64,000 nucleotides of DNA from Metridium senile (Eukaryota; Cnidaria; Anthozoa; Actiniaria; Metridiidae): NCBI GenBank assembly GCA_949775045.1, contig OX459101.1, positions 11,954,347 to 12,018,346 of the forward strand, given 5' to 3'. The notes under the pieces were generated by a model, which saw only the letters and a program-made list of their open reading frames with translations, had not been told where the DNA came from and searched no databases. The position numbers were made by a program, and so were the translations under genes. Shown here in pieces: positions 46,201-56,457 of this stretch. Position 1 is the stretch's first letter; each line of letters begins with the position of its first letter.

Positions 46201-48797
46201 GTGCAAAGACTAAAAGTATGAAATAGTACTAAATCTAAAATCATGCAAATTCCCTTGTTTTATATTGTTTTATTAGTGCTATTTTGTACTACTTATTTAG
46301 TATTATTTCACACTTTTAGTGTTTGCACTCTCTACACATGTATAGGAGATATCATTTATTTGTTTTCTTTAAAATCAGTGTCTAAATCATTGTTTTCCAT
46401 TCTTATTTATAACAGCTTGAATTCAAATTGTTTGTCGACCATTCATCGGCTGGGGAGATAGGGACAACCCGTGCTAGTATCAACCGCACAGGCAAAACCA
46501 ATGCTTCAAAGGGTGTAGAAAACCATTACAATGAGTATTCGGAGTTTCATTCAAGGGAAATTGAAGCCCATATATGTGTATCCTTTATGGAGATGCATGG
46601 CATGAAAACAATTGATGGTAATGCTATACATATTAAGAGTGAATGGTCTGATCCCAGGTGTAATAGGCATGATCGTCCAATCAGGCCTAGTTCAAAATTT
46701 TCCAATCACTTCTCACATGCCAATTTGAAACCAAAAAATATTGAAATTAATATGTAACTGAATTTTTAATTGTTTTAATTTTTAATTGTTGTCATGATTA
46801 AATCTCAGTGACCTATTCGACTTAAGTCCCTTGACTTTAGCCTTTTTTGACATACAGATTTTATCTATAATATATTACAATAATACTATTATTTTGTTTT
46901 CATGTTCATTTCAGACCAGCCAAATTTAGTGTTACCTGATGCCACAGTATCCCATGGAACCAAATCTCAGTGGTTGCTAGAAATTTGTAAGCAGCATGTG
47001 GAGAAGTTTGTGTTTGACAGGGGTGAGCTCAGTGGCTTAGTCAACCAAACCAGTGAATTACAAGAAGCTGCCAATCAATCTACTTGGAAATGCAGAGAGG
47101 AAGGCTGTACTGCTCAATTTGTCTACCACTCAGGAAGAGTGAGGTAAATATTAATAACAATGGCCATTAATAGCTTAATAATATATATATTAATAATCAA
47201 AATTGCTTATAATGATAATGAAAGTAATAATAATACTAGTTACTACAATAATGATAATAATGATTAATAACTTCTGTTTAAGAGACAGCCTGAGTGGAGA
47301 TGAAACTCCCATGTGTACGATGATGATGGTGATTCTCCATGCTTTATTTGACAAAAAATGTAATGAAAACAAAAATAAATAAGTATTTGTATTATAGTAC
47401 CGGTAGTAATATTATATTTATACACATTTTCATTAATTTACAATACAGGCATGAAACACAAGTTCACCAACTGACATTTGACAATGGGACGGATAGAGAT
47501 AACTTTGGTTACTACTACTGTAGAATGCGATGTGGTCAAGTATTCAAAACAACGACAACAAGAAACAGGTAAACATTATTTAGTGTAAGATGTAAATGTT
47601 CAAAGCGGAGTTGGCTTAATTTTATGCAATGTTCTCGACCAGATTTCAAACTCCTTCACCCTGGTGATTTTTCTTTGTTTTCTCTTCATTAATTATTCAT
47701 GAGTTTGAGAAAAAGAACAAACTCTATTTTCAAAAGAGGAAGCCTAATTGAATGCTGTAAAAACAATAACCCTCACTATTTGTGTTTCGAAAAATATTCG
47801 TTCCTGCTCCTTTTAATAGCTTTTGTCGCTGCAGCCTCTAAGTGTGTAATATATTTTTCAGTGGATTTTTGAAGTTTCATCTGTTTGTGTGCATTACTCG
47901 GAATGCTATGTAGTAATTGCTGTGTAGTAATTGCTGTGTAGTAATTGCTGTGGACAGTAGTCAATTTCTACAGAATATATTACACGCCACATAAGCTAGG
48001 GTGACAACTCTCAAATGACTATTATTCAGGTCTACTTCAATGTGATTCATTTGTTTTGTTTAATTTCATGTAGACATGAGCAGAAGCAGCATGACCAGCA
48101 TTTACCAGAAAATGAGCCATCTCCGTCCGCCAGTGATGTCAAACCTGTTGACTACAAATTTAACTACCACAGTGCCAAGATATCTTTTGGTCTAATCTTA
48201 TTTGAATTATCTGATGCAATCAAAGAAGGTGACGGCGAAAGGCTATATGAGGTGTACAAACTAGCTCTGCTGTTATACCACAACCATGGGCATTACAAAT
48301 ATGCTTATGCTGTTCTACTCTACCTCGTGAAATGCATCTCAATTCTCCCCCCAGCACAAGCACTACGTCTGAAATGGAATAGATTTTATAATGGTAGAGG
48401 CATTCCAGGAAAGAATATACCCCTAGATCTAAAGAAGGAGCAACAGAACAGGATACTGAAAACCATGTGGCGTGCCTTGGGTGCAAATTTAGACGAGAGA
48501 AATGCTGAAAGGACTGCAGGATCTCTTGAGAGTATGGAGGTGATTTATGAATCAGTAGACAGAGACTGTGAGAAGGACAACCATTCAAGGAACAGATCAT
48601 CCGCTGGAGAAGAAGAGGCAGTGCAACAAATTGTACAGGACTTAATGGAACACAAAGTTTTTCAAATTATTCCTGGCAGAGAGTACCCATCATTTCCTAA
48701 GTTTGAGCGTAGCTTGTTACATGGTCTTGACTATAGAAACTTGCATAATTATATTAAAGAACATGTAGACCTTTGGGGATCAATTTTTAACAATTAA
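43293..48797 (+). CDS. DUF6589 protein, probable Academ-type transposase, 1079 aa, seven exons
   Basis: Exons: 43293-44650, 44956-45292, 45813-46082, 46416-46617, 46915-47143, 47449-47568, 48074-48797. All introns are GT-AG and phases match, giving 3240 nt. The N-terminus has a C-x2-C at 9/12 and a C-x2-C at 72/75, like a ZAD-type zinc finger. A basic linker follows. The DUF6589 core holds LVGDNLDHE (454-462), HGDQLFEERARN (611-622) and DWHAKY (646-651). D457, D613 and an acidic residue further on are candidates for metal-binding catalytic residues. Two C2H2 fingers follow (C782, C787, H800, H805 and C823, C827, H840, H845). Each is cut by an intron at the codon just before its first His. The ATG at 43293 is about 310 bp inside the element. 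Intron 3 contains a MITE. The family name is from memory; transposase function is inferred from context. Confidence 0.85.
46198..46332. mobile_element. MITE of the AGAGTACAAACACTAAAAG family, copy 4, in intron 3 of the DUF6589 gene
   Basis: The left end AGTGCAAAGACTAAAAGTAT faces the right end CACTTTTAGTGTTTGCACTC. It lies fully within the intron and leaves the splice sites untouched. Confidence 0.8.
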
Positions 48798-49916
48798 TTG
48801 TAAATGACATTCATATATTAAAATATGAGCACAGTTTCGTGCATTTTGAGTTGCCGTCACACGTCATTTAGCGCACGCTCGGTATTTTCACTTTCGATTA
48901 TCTGTCATTTTGTCAAAATAAAACGATTGAAATTCTCATTTTGTGTTGAGGTTTCAAGCTCAAGCTCAGTGATTATCAGTAAATATCTACCTCACGGCTG
49001 GAGGACTCGCCCTTCGGTAGATATTCACCGATAATCACTTCGCCTTCGACGAATAATTGTTAAATATACACAAGATTGAGATGAATAAGATGTGCTTATA
49101 TGTACATCAATATGTTACAGTTGTATTGCAAATTTCAAGTTAGTGTTCCAAAACGTTTATATTACATGTAACAATGACATAAAAATAACACTAATTATAA
49201 TCAAAGTGAGGAAACATATACTGAAGGTGGTTACATGTATTATTCACTTATCATATACACCTTTCAGATGCAGCCCAAATTGTTGTTGTGATAAAAAAAA
49301 CCAGTCAAAGCTTCAAGTATTTGCAAGTTATTTAAGTCCATATGAACACATAGAAACAAAGTTTAAAAGTACAGACAATGAACCTGTGAAACAGTACTAT
49401 ATAATCAGTGCTGTCACATAGTACTCATTATAATAGAAATAGATTTGCTTTGTAACTAGAGTTTTGCAGCTTTCAGAGGGTTCATTGGTGCACTATAGTT
49501 ATATATTCAAGTGTTATTTCTCTCAATTAAAAACTATAATTGTGTATGGCAAGAGAATGTGGTCTAACTTCTTTACATTTATTATAAAATCATGCATTGG
49601 ACAGAATATAATAATAATGAACCCCTTTCACATGTATATATGTATTTTTTCTGCATTGATGTCAAATTTATTCTTTTTGATTTTTTGAATGTTGTACAAA
49701 ATGTCAAAATGATACATGGTCAATGGCAGAAAACACAACTTTATCGTCGACGATTGGATTGGCAACTTATCCAGGCGAAAGAAGAACTATAAGAGTTATA
49801 ATTTGAATACAATTCTTGTACAGGCTTTCACCTGGATAAGTTGCTAATCTTATTGACTATTTTAATCAAGTACAATAAAAGTTATTCACAAATCTGTCAT
49901 ACCTTTGTTAATTAGT
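48798..49916. other. Gap between the two convergent genes
   Basis: This 1.1-kb stretch separates the stop codons of the DUF6589 and helicase genes. It holds the dispersed repeat at 49000-49068 and a ~91-bp hairpin at 49758-49848 (ATTGGCAACTTATCCAGG against CCTGGATAAGTTGCTAAT). AATAAAAC near 48918 and AATAAAAG near 49876 could serve as polyadenylation signals. The frame at 49092-49421 includes CSPNCCCDKKNQSKL after a TTTCAG at 49262-49267 but is not linked to a gene. Confidence 0.55.
49000..49068. repeat. Short dispersed repeat, copy 2
   Basis: CCTTCGGTAGATATTCACCG ... CACTTCGCCTTCGACGAATA, then ATTGTTAAATAT. It matches 7966-8030 and also forms a local hairpin with 48972-49000. Confidence 0.65.
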
Positions 49917-52102
49917 CTACATTTCAAGCATACTTGCCAGTTCATCAATGTCACTATCTGACCTGTCATCATAAATGGAATGGTCACCAAAATCAATATT
50001 GTTCACATGGCTAACATCCAAACACATTCCTTTGGACATAAGGAGGGACACAGTTTCATCCAATGACGGAATATCCTCAAACACTTCTTGAATGAGTTCA
50101 AGTACTCGTAAAGCATTGACAAATGAGAAAACAGGGAAATGTCTAATCAAGTCATCTATAGAGAATATGGTACTGCAATGTTGGACAACGTCATCAATAA
50201 GTGCCATAGAAAACCATTCAGTAGAATCTTTGTCCAATCCAACACTCTTTCCTTGCAACTCATGCAAAACTTCAACAAGAGCATTCTTCAGGTCTGCTTT
50301 GTCCTCAGCGGAAACAGTTCGTTTGGGTAAATCCTGGAAAACACTTTTTTCCTCAAGATTTTTGTCAAATGGTAACAATTCCTGCTTGCACCTTTCTCCA
50401 TCACATTTGCATTCCCTTGCACAATTTGAGCAACAGTCATGTTGAACTCTGCTTGGTTTGATTTCAGAATCGAGAGAAATGTATGCAGAAACACGCAAGC
50501 AACCCTCAGCACGAATAAATTCTTTGACTTCTCTCTCACAAGGGCTTGCCTGCTGCCCATGGTAAATCACAACCACATGTGATTGTTGACCATCCCTGCC
50601 AGCCCTTCCAGATTGTTGGTGTTGGTCAAGAATTGACCTAGGAGGTCCCCAGTTGATTATATAACGGATATCGGGGAAATTTACCCCCATACACAATGAA
50701 GTGGTTGCCACCACAATCCGTTTGTGTCCATTACCTTTGAATGATTGTGTAACTCTGTCTTTCATTGATTGCCAGGAGTTGGAGTGGTAGATGCCTATTA
50801 TAGCGTTTCCTGGTGATCTGTTATCTGGAGTTGCATACAGTGCATCTCCCAATTGGGACACTAAATAGTTAACGACAGAGGCCATGTCATTCATGACTGT
50901 GCAGAATATTATTGTTTTCGGTGTTTGTGATCCCAAGTCTTTGGCCATCTCGACAAGCCATTGCAGTTGTTTCAAGTAACCTGCTTTCTTCACCTTCTTT
51001 ACGGTAAATCTAAGGTTTGGCCTGTTTGGGCTCACGTAAATTGTCAATGGCTTGTTTAGACAAAGAACAGTCTTTATTGTTTGCTGGGTGTTTGTGTCAG
51101 CAGTTCCTGTAATGGCACCCACAGGAGTCCCTAAAATAGAAATGAAAGAAAGGAAATTTAGGAACATAACTACACTGTATATAGTATGAATATGTAAATA
51201 TCTGAATCTAAATTTTAATTGGCAATGTTTGATTGCTTTAAGGCCAATATTACAAAAAAAAATAACAATAACAATTGATTATACTTAATAAATTAATTAA
51301 TTATACAGTGGAATATTTTGAGGGTTTGTGAGTCAATTCTAAGAGCTATTCCAAACTGGTATTCGTCATGGAAATGTATAATTTTACCTGGTTGACAGTA
51401 AGATCTTAGGTTAGCTAGTTGGCCAAATGATTCCCTGAAGGCATGCGATGCTTTTCCTTTCTTAGTCTCCCTGAAATTAAAAATGATTTGAATGCTTCAA
51501 GCATTGAAAATGAAATATATTGCATAATTACTTCGCATTAGTGAAGACCACTTGAGCACTCGTCTAACTCCGCAAATACCCGTAGAAAAGCGAATTTGTA
51601 TAATTTACCTTGAACCAGTCCAACTTTCGCAAGTGTGCGATTCATCGACAACAACGGCCACAATATTTCCACATAGTTTGGAACCGGTTTTCTTGAGAAT
51701 GGCCAATAATCGTTTTTGTAGAACTTCCTCAGCCGATCCAAACAATAAATCGTAAGATGCAAGCTCTCCGTCCTCCATCTTCACATCGCTTATGGCTCCA
51801 GCTTTAAGGCCCAAGGACGTTGCTTCGGCCACTTGATCCTCGATGATGCTTTTCAGCGGGCAAATTACGAGAACACAACAACTTTTCTTCAACATGATTT
51901 TCTTCATCGGTACGAGAAGTTGAAAAATCAGACTTTTACCAAAGCCGGTCGGTAAAACGGCAAGAAGGTCTCCTCGATAAATAAGTTGCTCGACACTTTG
52001 TCTCTGCTCGGATTTAAGCTCAAAACGAAAGCCTAAGTGTGACTCAAATGAATCCAAAACACTATCTAACGCGCTACAAAAATCTTGTCTATAATCCGCC
52101 AT
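49917..52102 (-). CDS. RecQ-like superfamily 2 DNA helicase, 596 aa, three exons
   Basis: Exons on the minus strand: 52102-51609, 51470-51388, 51130-49917. GT-AG sites and phases match, giving 1791 nt with no internal stop. Helicase motifs in order: I PTGFGKS (51-57), Ia VICPLKSIIEDQ, II DESH (153-156), III GAITGTAD, IV TIIFCTVMND, V VATTSLCMGVNFPD, VI QQSGRAGRDGQ. Next comes a RecQ-type zinc region with EGCLRV, CCSNC and CKCDGERC. There is no HRDC domain, so it is shorter than cellular BLM/WRN. The start at 52102 (MADYRQ) is preferred over an upstream in-frame Met at 52273 that lies in the terminal repeat. The promoter must lie in the right end of the element. It probably unwinds DNA during excision or integration of the 9.4-kb transposon; this is inferred from linkage. 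Confidence 0.88.
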
Positions 52103-53109
52103 TTTGAAAACTACGACTGGAAACTCTTGTTTGTCAAACTTGTCTTTGTCACTTGTCAAACTGGTCGACAAGAGCCAATCAGCGACGTTCATTCGTCCAC
52201 GAACGAGTGGCACAAAAAGACAATGGCTGCGGGCAGGCGTTCCCTTCTCTCCCTTCCCCCTCCCCCCCCACACTCCATTTTTGGCTAAGCTCCATATTTC
52301 GCGCGGTCAAAAAAGTAAAACAGGAAGCCCAAAATCCTAAATTCTCCAAAAAGCCAAAAGAACGCCTGCTCTGCAGGCTACGGGCTCAAGTATGGCGGCG
52401 TCCAAACGATAAAAAAAATATTTTAAAGTCTATAAAAATAATTCAGGGTTCATTTTCAGGACGTAAAAACTATATTTTTGAGTTCTCAAATAAATAAATA
52501 TTTTTTTAAAAAATGGTCAATTTGACACGTCAGTTGCCCTTTAAACCCTAACCCCTAATGGTGATTTCATGTTTTCACTACCCTTTTTGCTGCGAGCGAA
52601 GCGAGTAGCGACACTAATTTCGACGGTATCCCTTTGTACTTGTGGACGAGTGCTCCTGGGCTATATATAGTGAAAAACATCTCGTTTTTCCGGGCTGGCT
52701 GGCTGGCGATGATTTCCGAACATGTAGTATTTTAGGTCAGTAACTTTCGCCATTAAAGAGTACCTAATTTATGTACTACAGACCAGAGACTATTCTATGG
52801 GAAATTCCTAAGCCGAAGAAATTCCAAACGAGTTATGGCCAGTCACACACAGCAACGCTGTGATTTCAAACTGATTACGTTAACATATTCGATCGCATTC
52901 GAGATTCCCTTAATAGCCAGGATTTTTCTGCCTGTGGAATGTTATGTAAAGAGCTCGCAGCAGTTCACTTTTGATAGAAACGGCTAGTTAGAGATATAAA
53001 GTCAACCTCAATTTTGAAAATACAGCGAAAGTAAATAACGTAAGTATCTAATAGATTAGAATCCCAAAATAAAGCTTAACCTGAGTTGCCTGTGCGATGG
53101 TGTCTTGAC

Positions 53110-53245
53110 AATTACGATGTCACGCAATCCTAGCATTTAGCGTTATTCTGCCATAACTCTTCCTTGGTGAGACGTTTTTAGGTGGTTGCAGGTGGTTGTT
53201 TGGTGGTTGTAGATTGTTGTAGATGATTCCATGTTTTAGTAACTA
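53110..53245. repeat. GGTGGTTG-type repeat, right member of an inverted pair
   Basis: Reverse complement of 34085-34265: GATGTCACGCAATCCTAGCA, GCCATAACTC, GGTGGTTG units and CATGTTTTAGTAAC. The TTAA element (34680-52540) lies between the two members. Confidence 0.65.
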
Positions 53246-53249
53246 TGCT

Positions 53250-54340
53250 TTGCAGTTATCTCATTCAGATCCTAGTCGTAGCAATTGATATGCCATAGAT
53301 CTGCTCAGACTAGTCAATAGTATCTTCTAGGAATAAAATTGATACCTTTTTTTGGTGCTAATTTTGTGTTAAAAATTATGTATTTTTTATAAATAATTAT
53401 AATATAAATTTATTTTTGAGATACTATGTGTACTCAGATTGGCTGCTACCATATTTATATTAGAAGACACGCTCAGCTTTTATATTTCATAAAAGCAATA
53501 TAAAATGTCTGCATGTGTCTATATACTGTGAAATAAACACTCTGAGAGATGAATCTACCCTATAAAGTATTTTTTAGAGAACTCAAGAAGTTAAAGAACA
53601 CTTGGCTATACCTCATGTTTTTTATATCTTCTCTCTCGCTCAAAATTTCCCAGCGTGTTTAAAATATAAAATGTTGCACACACATATTTATATGCTGTGA
53701 TATTCCAGTAGCAATGCATTTTGAGTGAATTGCTTTTTTTTTCTTTATTGAATGCCAAAAATATTTGTGAAATACTCCATTTTTAAGTTATAATTAGTAT
53801 TTCTCAGAGGAATTTAATTGAATTTCTCAAATATTCCTAGAATCCAAAACAAAAATATAAAGAAAATTACTACCTCAACATAAACTGTATTATCATAGGA
53901 CCCGTATTTTGGCTGTTGCGAAAATACGGGTTATATGATAAAAAACTTATTGACTGAGTTAGGTCGGGCCATAATTATATCAAACAAGCTCACGCGATGA
54001 CCCCTAGAATCAATTAATGATTTGAATGTTTGATTGTTGATTTCATTATTCAGTTGAATTTTGCATCATCGAAAACAAAGAGTGCAAAATTCAAATCAAA
54101 TTTAATATTCGAATTTAAATTGGTTAATGATTAACACAGGAAGACCAAGAAAGCTTGGCGGCTAGGAATCTTTTCATTGTCTACGTGTTAGGAAAGCATT
54201 TATAGAATAATATTCGACAAGATATCGTTTAACTAAGCAACAGTTGTTTATCTAACAACGATATTTGATTCCGTCAATCGAAAGTATCTAACTGGGAGTC
54301 TAGAAGACACTTGAAGAGGAAAATACAAGGAGTTTACTAA
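53250..54340. other. Non-genic stretch with fragments of a dispersed repeat
   Basis: No exon found. 53440-53710 carries two related blocks (TGTCTATATACTGTGAAATA and ATTTATATGCTGTGATAT) resembling the repeat at 20344-20545. 53898-53940 contains GACCCGTATTTTGGC facing AAATACGGG, a small inverted repeat. Confidence 0.45.
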
Positions 54341-54347
54341 CGATAAC

Positions 54348-56072
54348 ATTCGTTAGGATCCCACTTTGACCAGAAACTTTGTTTGCTTGGCAGACAGGAG
54401 GGCAACAAAACCACCGTCCTCGATGCAGTACTACGACCTAAAGAAAGCCTCTCTAGGTGAAAAGCGACTAACGCTATTGTTAAGAGACACCTGCTACAGT
54501 GTCGATGGCAAGTTAAAAGGTGTCTTCCCAAAATAAGATCTTGCTGTGGGATGTACACTTGCATCTTTGAATGTCACACGTACCTTTAGAAAAATTGACC
54601 CACTCTACAACACACAAAGGCTGAAGGAGTGTACAGGCCAAGGGAAAATTTTATAATATCTTTGCAAAAAAATATTGACACTACACCAGACATTGCACCA
54701 GATGACGTAGAGGTAAGATTTACAAATTGTCCTTATGCCATCTTAAAATTGTTTTTAAAATTATTCCTCATTTTCAGGAAGATGATGTGGTGGAAACTTG
54801 CATGAACTGCAAAAACGTTTTCTATCTTCTGAATTAAGTACCCACCTTAAAATCATAGTTCTGACTATGAAGACGAATGCACTTCAACACCATTCACTGC
54901 TACACCTATGTCACGATCAATGACCACGCCAATCCCATCAACAAGTACAACAACCACCGCTCCACCAGTGTCACTGCCTGTAACAAGAACCACGCCAATC
55001 CCATCAACAAGTACACCACAACCATCCACCGCTCATCCAGTATCACCACCTGTAACAAGAACCACGCCAATCCCATCAACAAGTACAACAACCACTGCTC
55101 CACCAGTGTCATTGCCTGTAACAAGAACCACGCCAATTCCATCAAGTACAACATCCACCGCTCCACCAGTGTCACCACCTGTTACAAGGACTACGCCAAT
55201 CCCATCAACAAGTACAACAACCACCTCTCCACCAGTGTCACCACCTGTAACAAGGACCACACCAATCCCATCAACAAATACAACATACACCGCTCCACCA
55301 GTATCACCGCCTGTAACAATGACCACGCCAATCCCATCAACAAGTACAACATCCACCACTCCATCAGTGTCACCGCCTGTAACAAGGACCACGCCAATCC
55401 CTTCAACAAGTACACCACCACCATCCACCACTCATTCAGTGTCTGATTCAGATGATGACCTCCCACCAGCCTTTCCTGAAGTACACAGTATCAATCGTGT
55501 GGTGGTATCTGCTGTAGAATATTTGACAAGTCAAGGGGAGCTAAACCCTGTAGAAATGCTAAGATATCTGCAAAAGGTGGTAGTGACAGGACGTGCATTA
55601 GAAATTGAAAATGTTGAAGGTTTCAGTGATGGCGACACATCTGTTATTTTTGTGGATAGACAAAGTATTGTACAAACCGCTCTAGATGAAGTCAGAAGAA
55701 TTGAGGATAAGAGGCTAACTTTAGAAGTTCAGTTTTATGGAGAGGTAATTATTAGATAGGTCTAGTTGAAAATGAATAACACTGCCCTATGCAACTCTAT
55801 ACCTGGAATTATTTTTACTGCATGGTTCGTAAAAGTCTATTGTTTTACCGCAAAACAAGTCATGTGAAACTATGGAAACAGTGTGAATTCTTTCTACTGA
55901 TGAAATGTGTTTAAACAAATACTGTTCTTCTATCCACAGCTGGCTGTTGACCATGGGGGCACAAGAAAGGAATTCTTTAAACTGTTTTTACAGGAAGTGG
56001 ACGAACAGTTATTCAAGAATGGCTTAAAGGAATCCCGTATTGAAGACTACCACACAGTTGGCACAGTAATGG
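54348..56072 (+). pseudogene. Truncated HECT E3 ubiquitin ligase-like gene with Thr/Pro/Ser linker
   Basis: Three pieces are legible. 54348-54717, in shifted frames, gives FVCLADRRATKPPSSMQYY, KKASLGEKRLTLLLRD and VYRPRENFIISLQKNIDTT, ending at a GTAAGA donor. This resembles the N-terminal region of cnidarian HECT-domain proteins I have seen. 54850-55744 encodes a Thr/Pro/Ser repeat, then SINRVVVSAVEYLTSQGEL and EVQFYGE, ending at GTAATT. 55940-56072 encodes LAVDHGGTRKEFFKLFLQE, the start of a HECT domain, and ends at a GTAAAT donor. The rest of HECT, with the catalytic Cys, is not found before the Crypton-like gene begins at 56458. The gene is therefore frameshifted and truncated. In life such proteins transfer ubiquitin; this copy cannot. 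Confidence 0.65.
54920..55440 (+). repeat. 66-bp coding tandem repeat, eight copies
   Basis: The unit ACCACGCCAATCCCATCAAC-AAGTACAACAACCACCGCTC-CACCAGTGTCACCGCCTGTA-ACAAGG encodes TTPIPSTSTTTTAPPVSPPV-like peptide. The frame is kept in all copies and the changes are mostly synonymous or conservative. Frames on the other strand are shadows. Confidence 0.9.
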
Positions 56073-56457
56073 GTAAATGTACATTTAGAAATACAAATGC
56101 TCCTAAAATATTCAGTACATGTTTTAAGACAGGAGAAAAAAGGTTTCTCAAGAATTAAAAATATTTATAGGCAAGCATGCACCACTGAAACAACTTTGAA
56201 GGAACCAAACAAGAAAAGTAATATTAGATGACAAAACATAGCAGAGCAAGAGAATGAAAAAATATTCATTCACTGAAAAAAATCAAGTCACTGTCAATTC
56301 ATTTTCCCCAGATTGTCAACCGTTTTTCTCTTAGATGGGAGCATCAACATAATTATTATCAACAGCTCTATTGTCATTCTTATAAATTGAAATAACTACT
56401 AAAGATATGTCTTCGTTTAGTTTTTGGAAGTAACTTTGAAGTAAATATCGATTTTGT

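Larger units (their letters stand above)
42979..52380. mobile_element. 9.4-kb AcademH-like transposon: DUF6589 gene plus RecQ-like helicase
   Basis: The ends TAGCCTGCAGGACAGGCGTT (42979) and AACGCCTGCTCTGCAGGCTA (52361-52380) are imperfect inverted repeats. Similarity continues over ~130 bp, including TTTTGGGCTTCCTGT and GGGAACGCCTGCCCGCA. A perfect 9-bp direct repeat CGGGCTCAA flanks the element (42970-42978 and 52381-52389) and fixes its borders. Inside, a seven-exon DUF6589 gene (+) and a three-exon helicase gene (-) run toward each other with 1.1 kb between their stops. Both are free of stops and frameshifts, so this copy may be active. Helicase-encoding Academ elements have been described as AcademH; I make the link from memory of the gene content. 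CAGGCGTT lies near both edges of each terminal repeat and may bind transposase. Confidence 0.85.
34680..52540. mobile_element. TTAA-flanked Kolobok-like element hosting two other transposons
   Basis: The left end AGGGCAACTGACGTGTCAAA (34680) and the same sequence inverted at 52540 are flanked by TTAA (34676-34679 and 52541-52544). The inverted similarity extends over about 100 bp, including GAGAACTCAAAAATATAGTT and ATGAACCCTGAAT. A decayed P2X7-intracellular-domain-like gene lies just inside the left end (+) and a decayed THAP gene lies at the right (-). THAP together with TTAA is characteristic of the Kolobok superfamily. Removing the two insertions at 36511-41176 and 42979-52380 with their duplications leaves an element of about 3.8 kb. 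The 9.4-kb insertion sits about 150 bp inside the right end, splitting the subterminal sequence. Confidence 0.75.

Noticed and set aside
50092..50445. Plus-strand frame opposite the helicase exon
   Set aside because: It is antisense to an exon with clear helicase motifs and has no motif of its own.
52103..52273. Upstream start of the helicase at 52273
   Set aside because: The extra 57 codons lie across the terminal repeat of the transposon and read as unstructured sequence; the MADYRQ start at 52102 begins the conserved helicase part.
55033..55466. Minus-strand Gly/Val and Trp/Leu repeat frames
   Set aside because: They are shadows of the plus-strand 66-bp Thr/Pro/Ser repeat.
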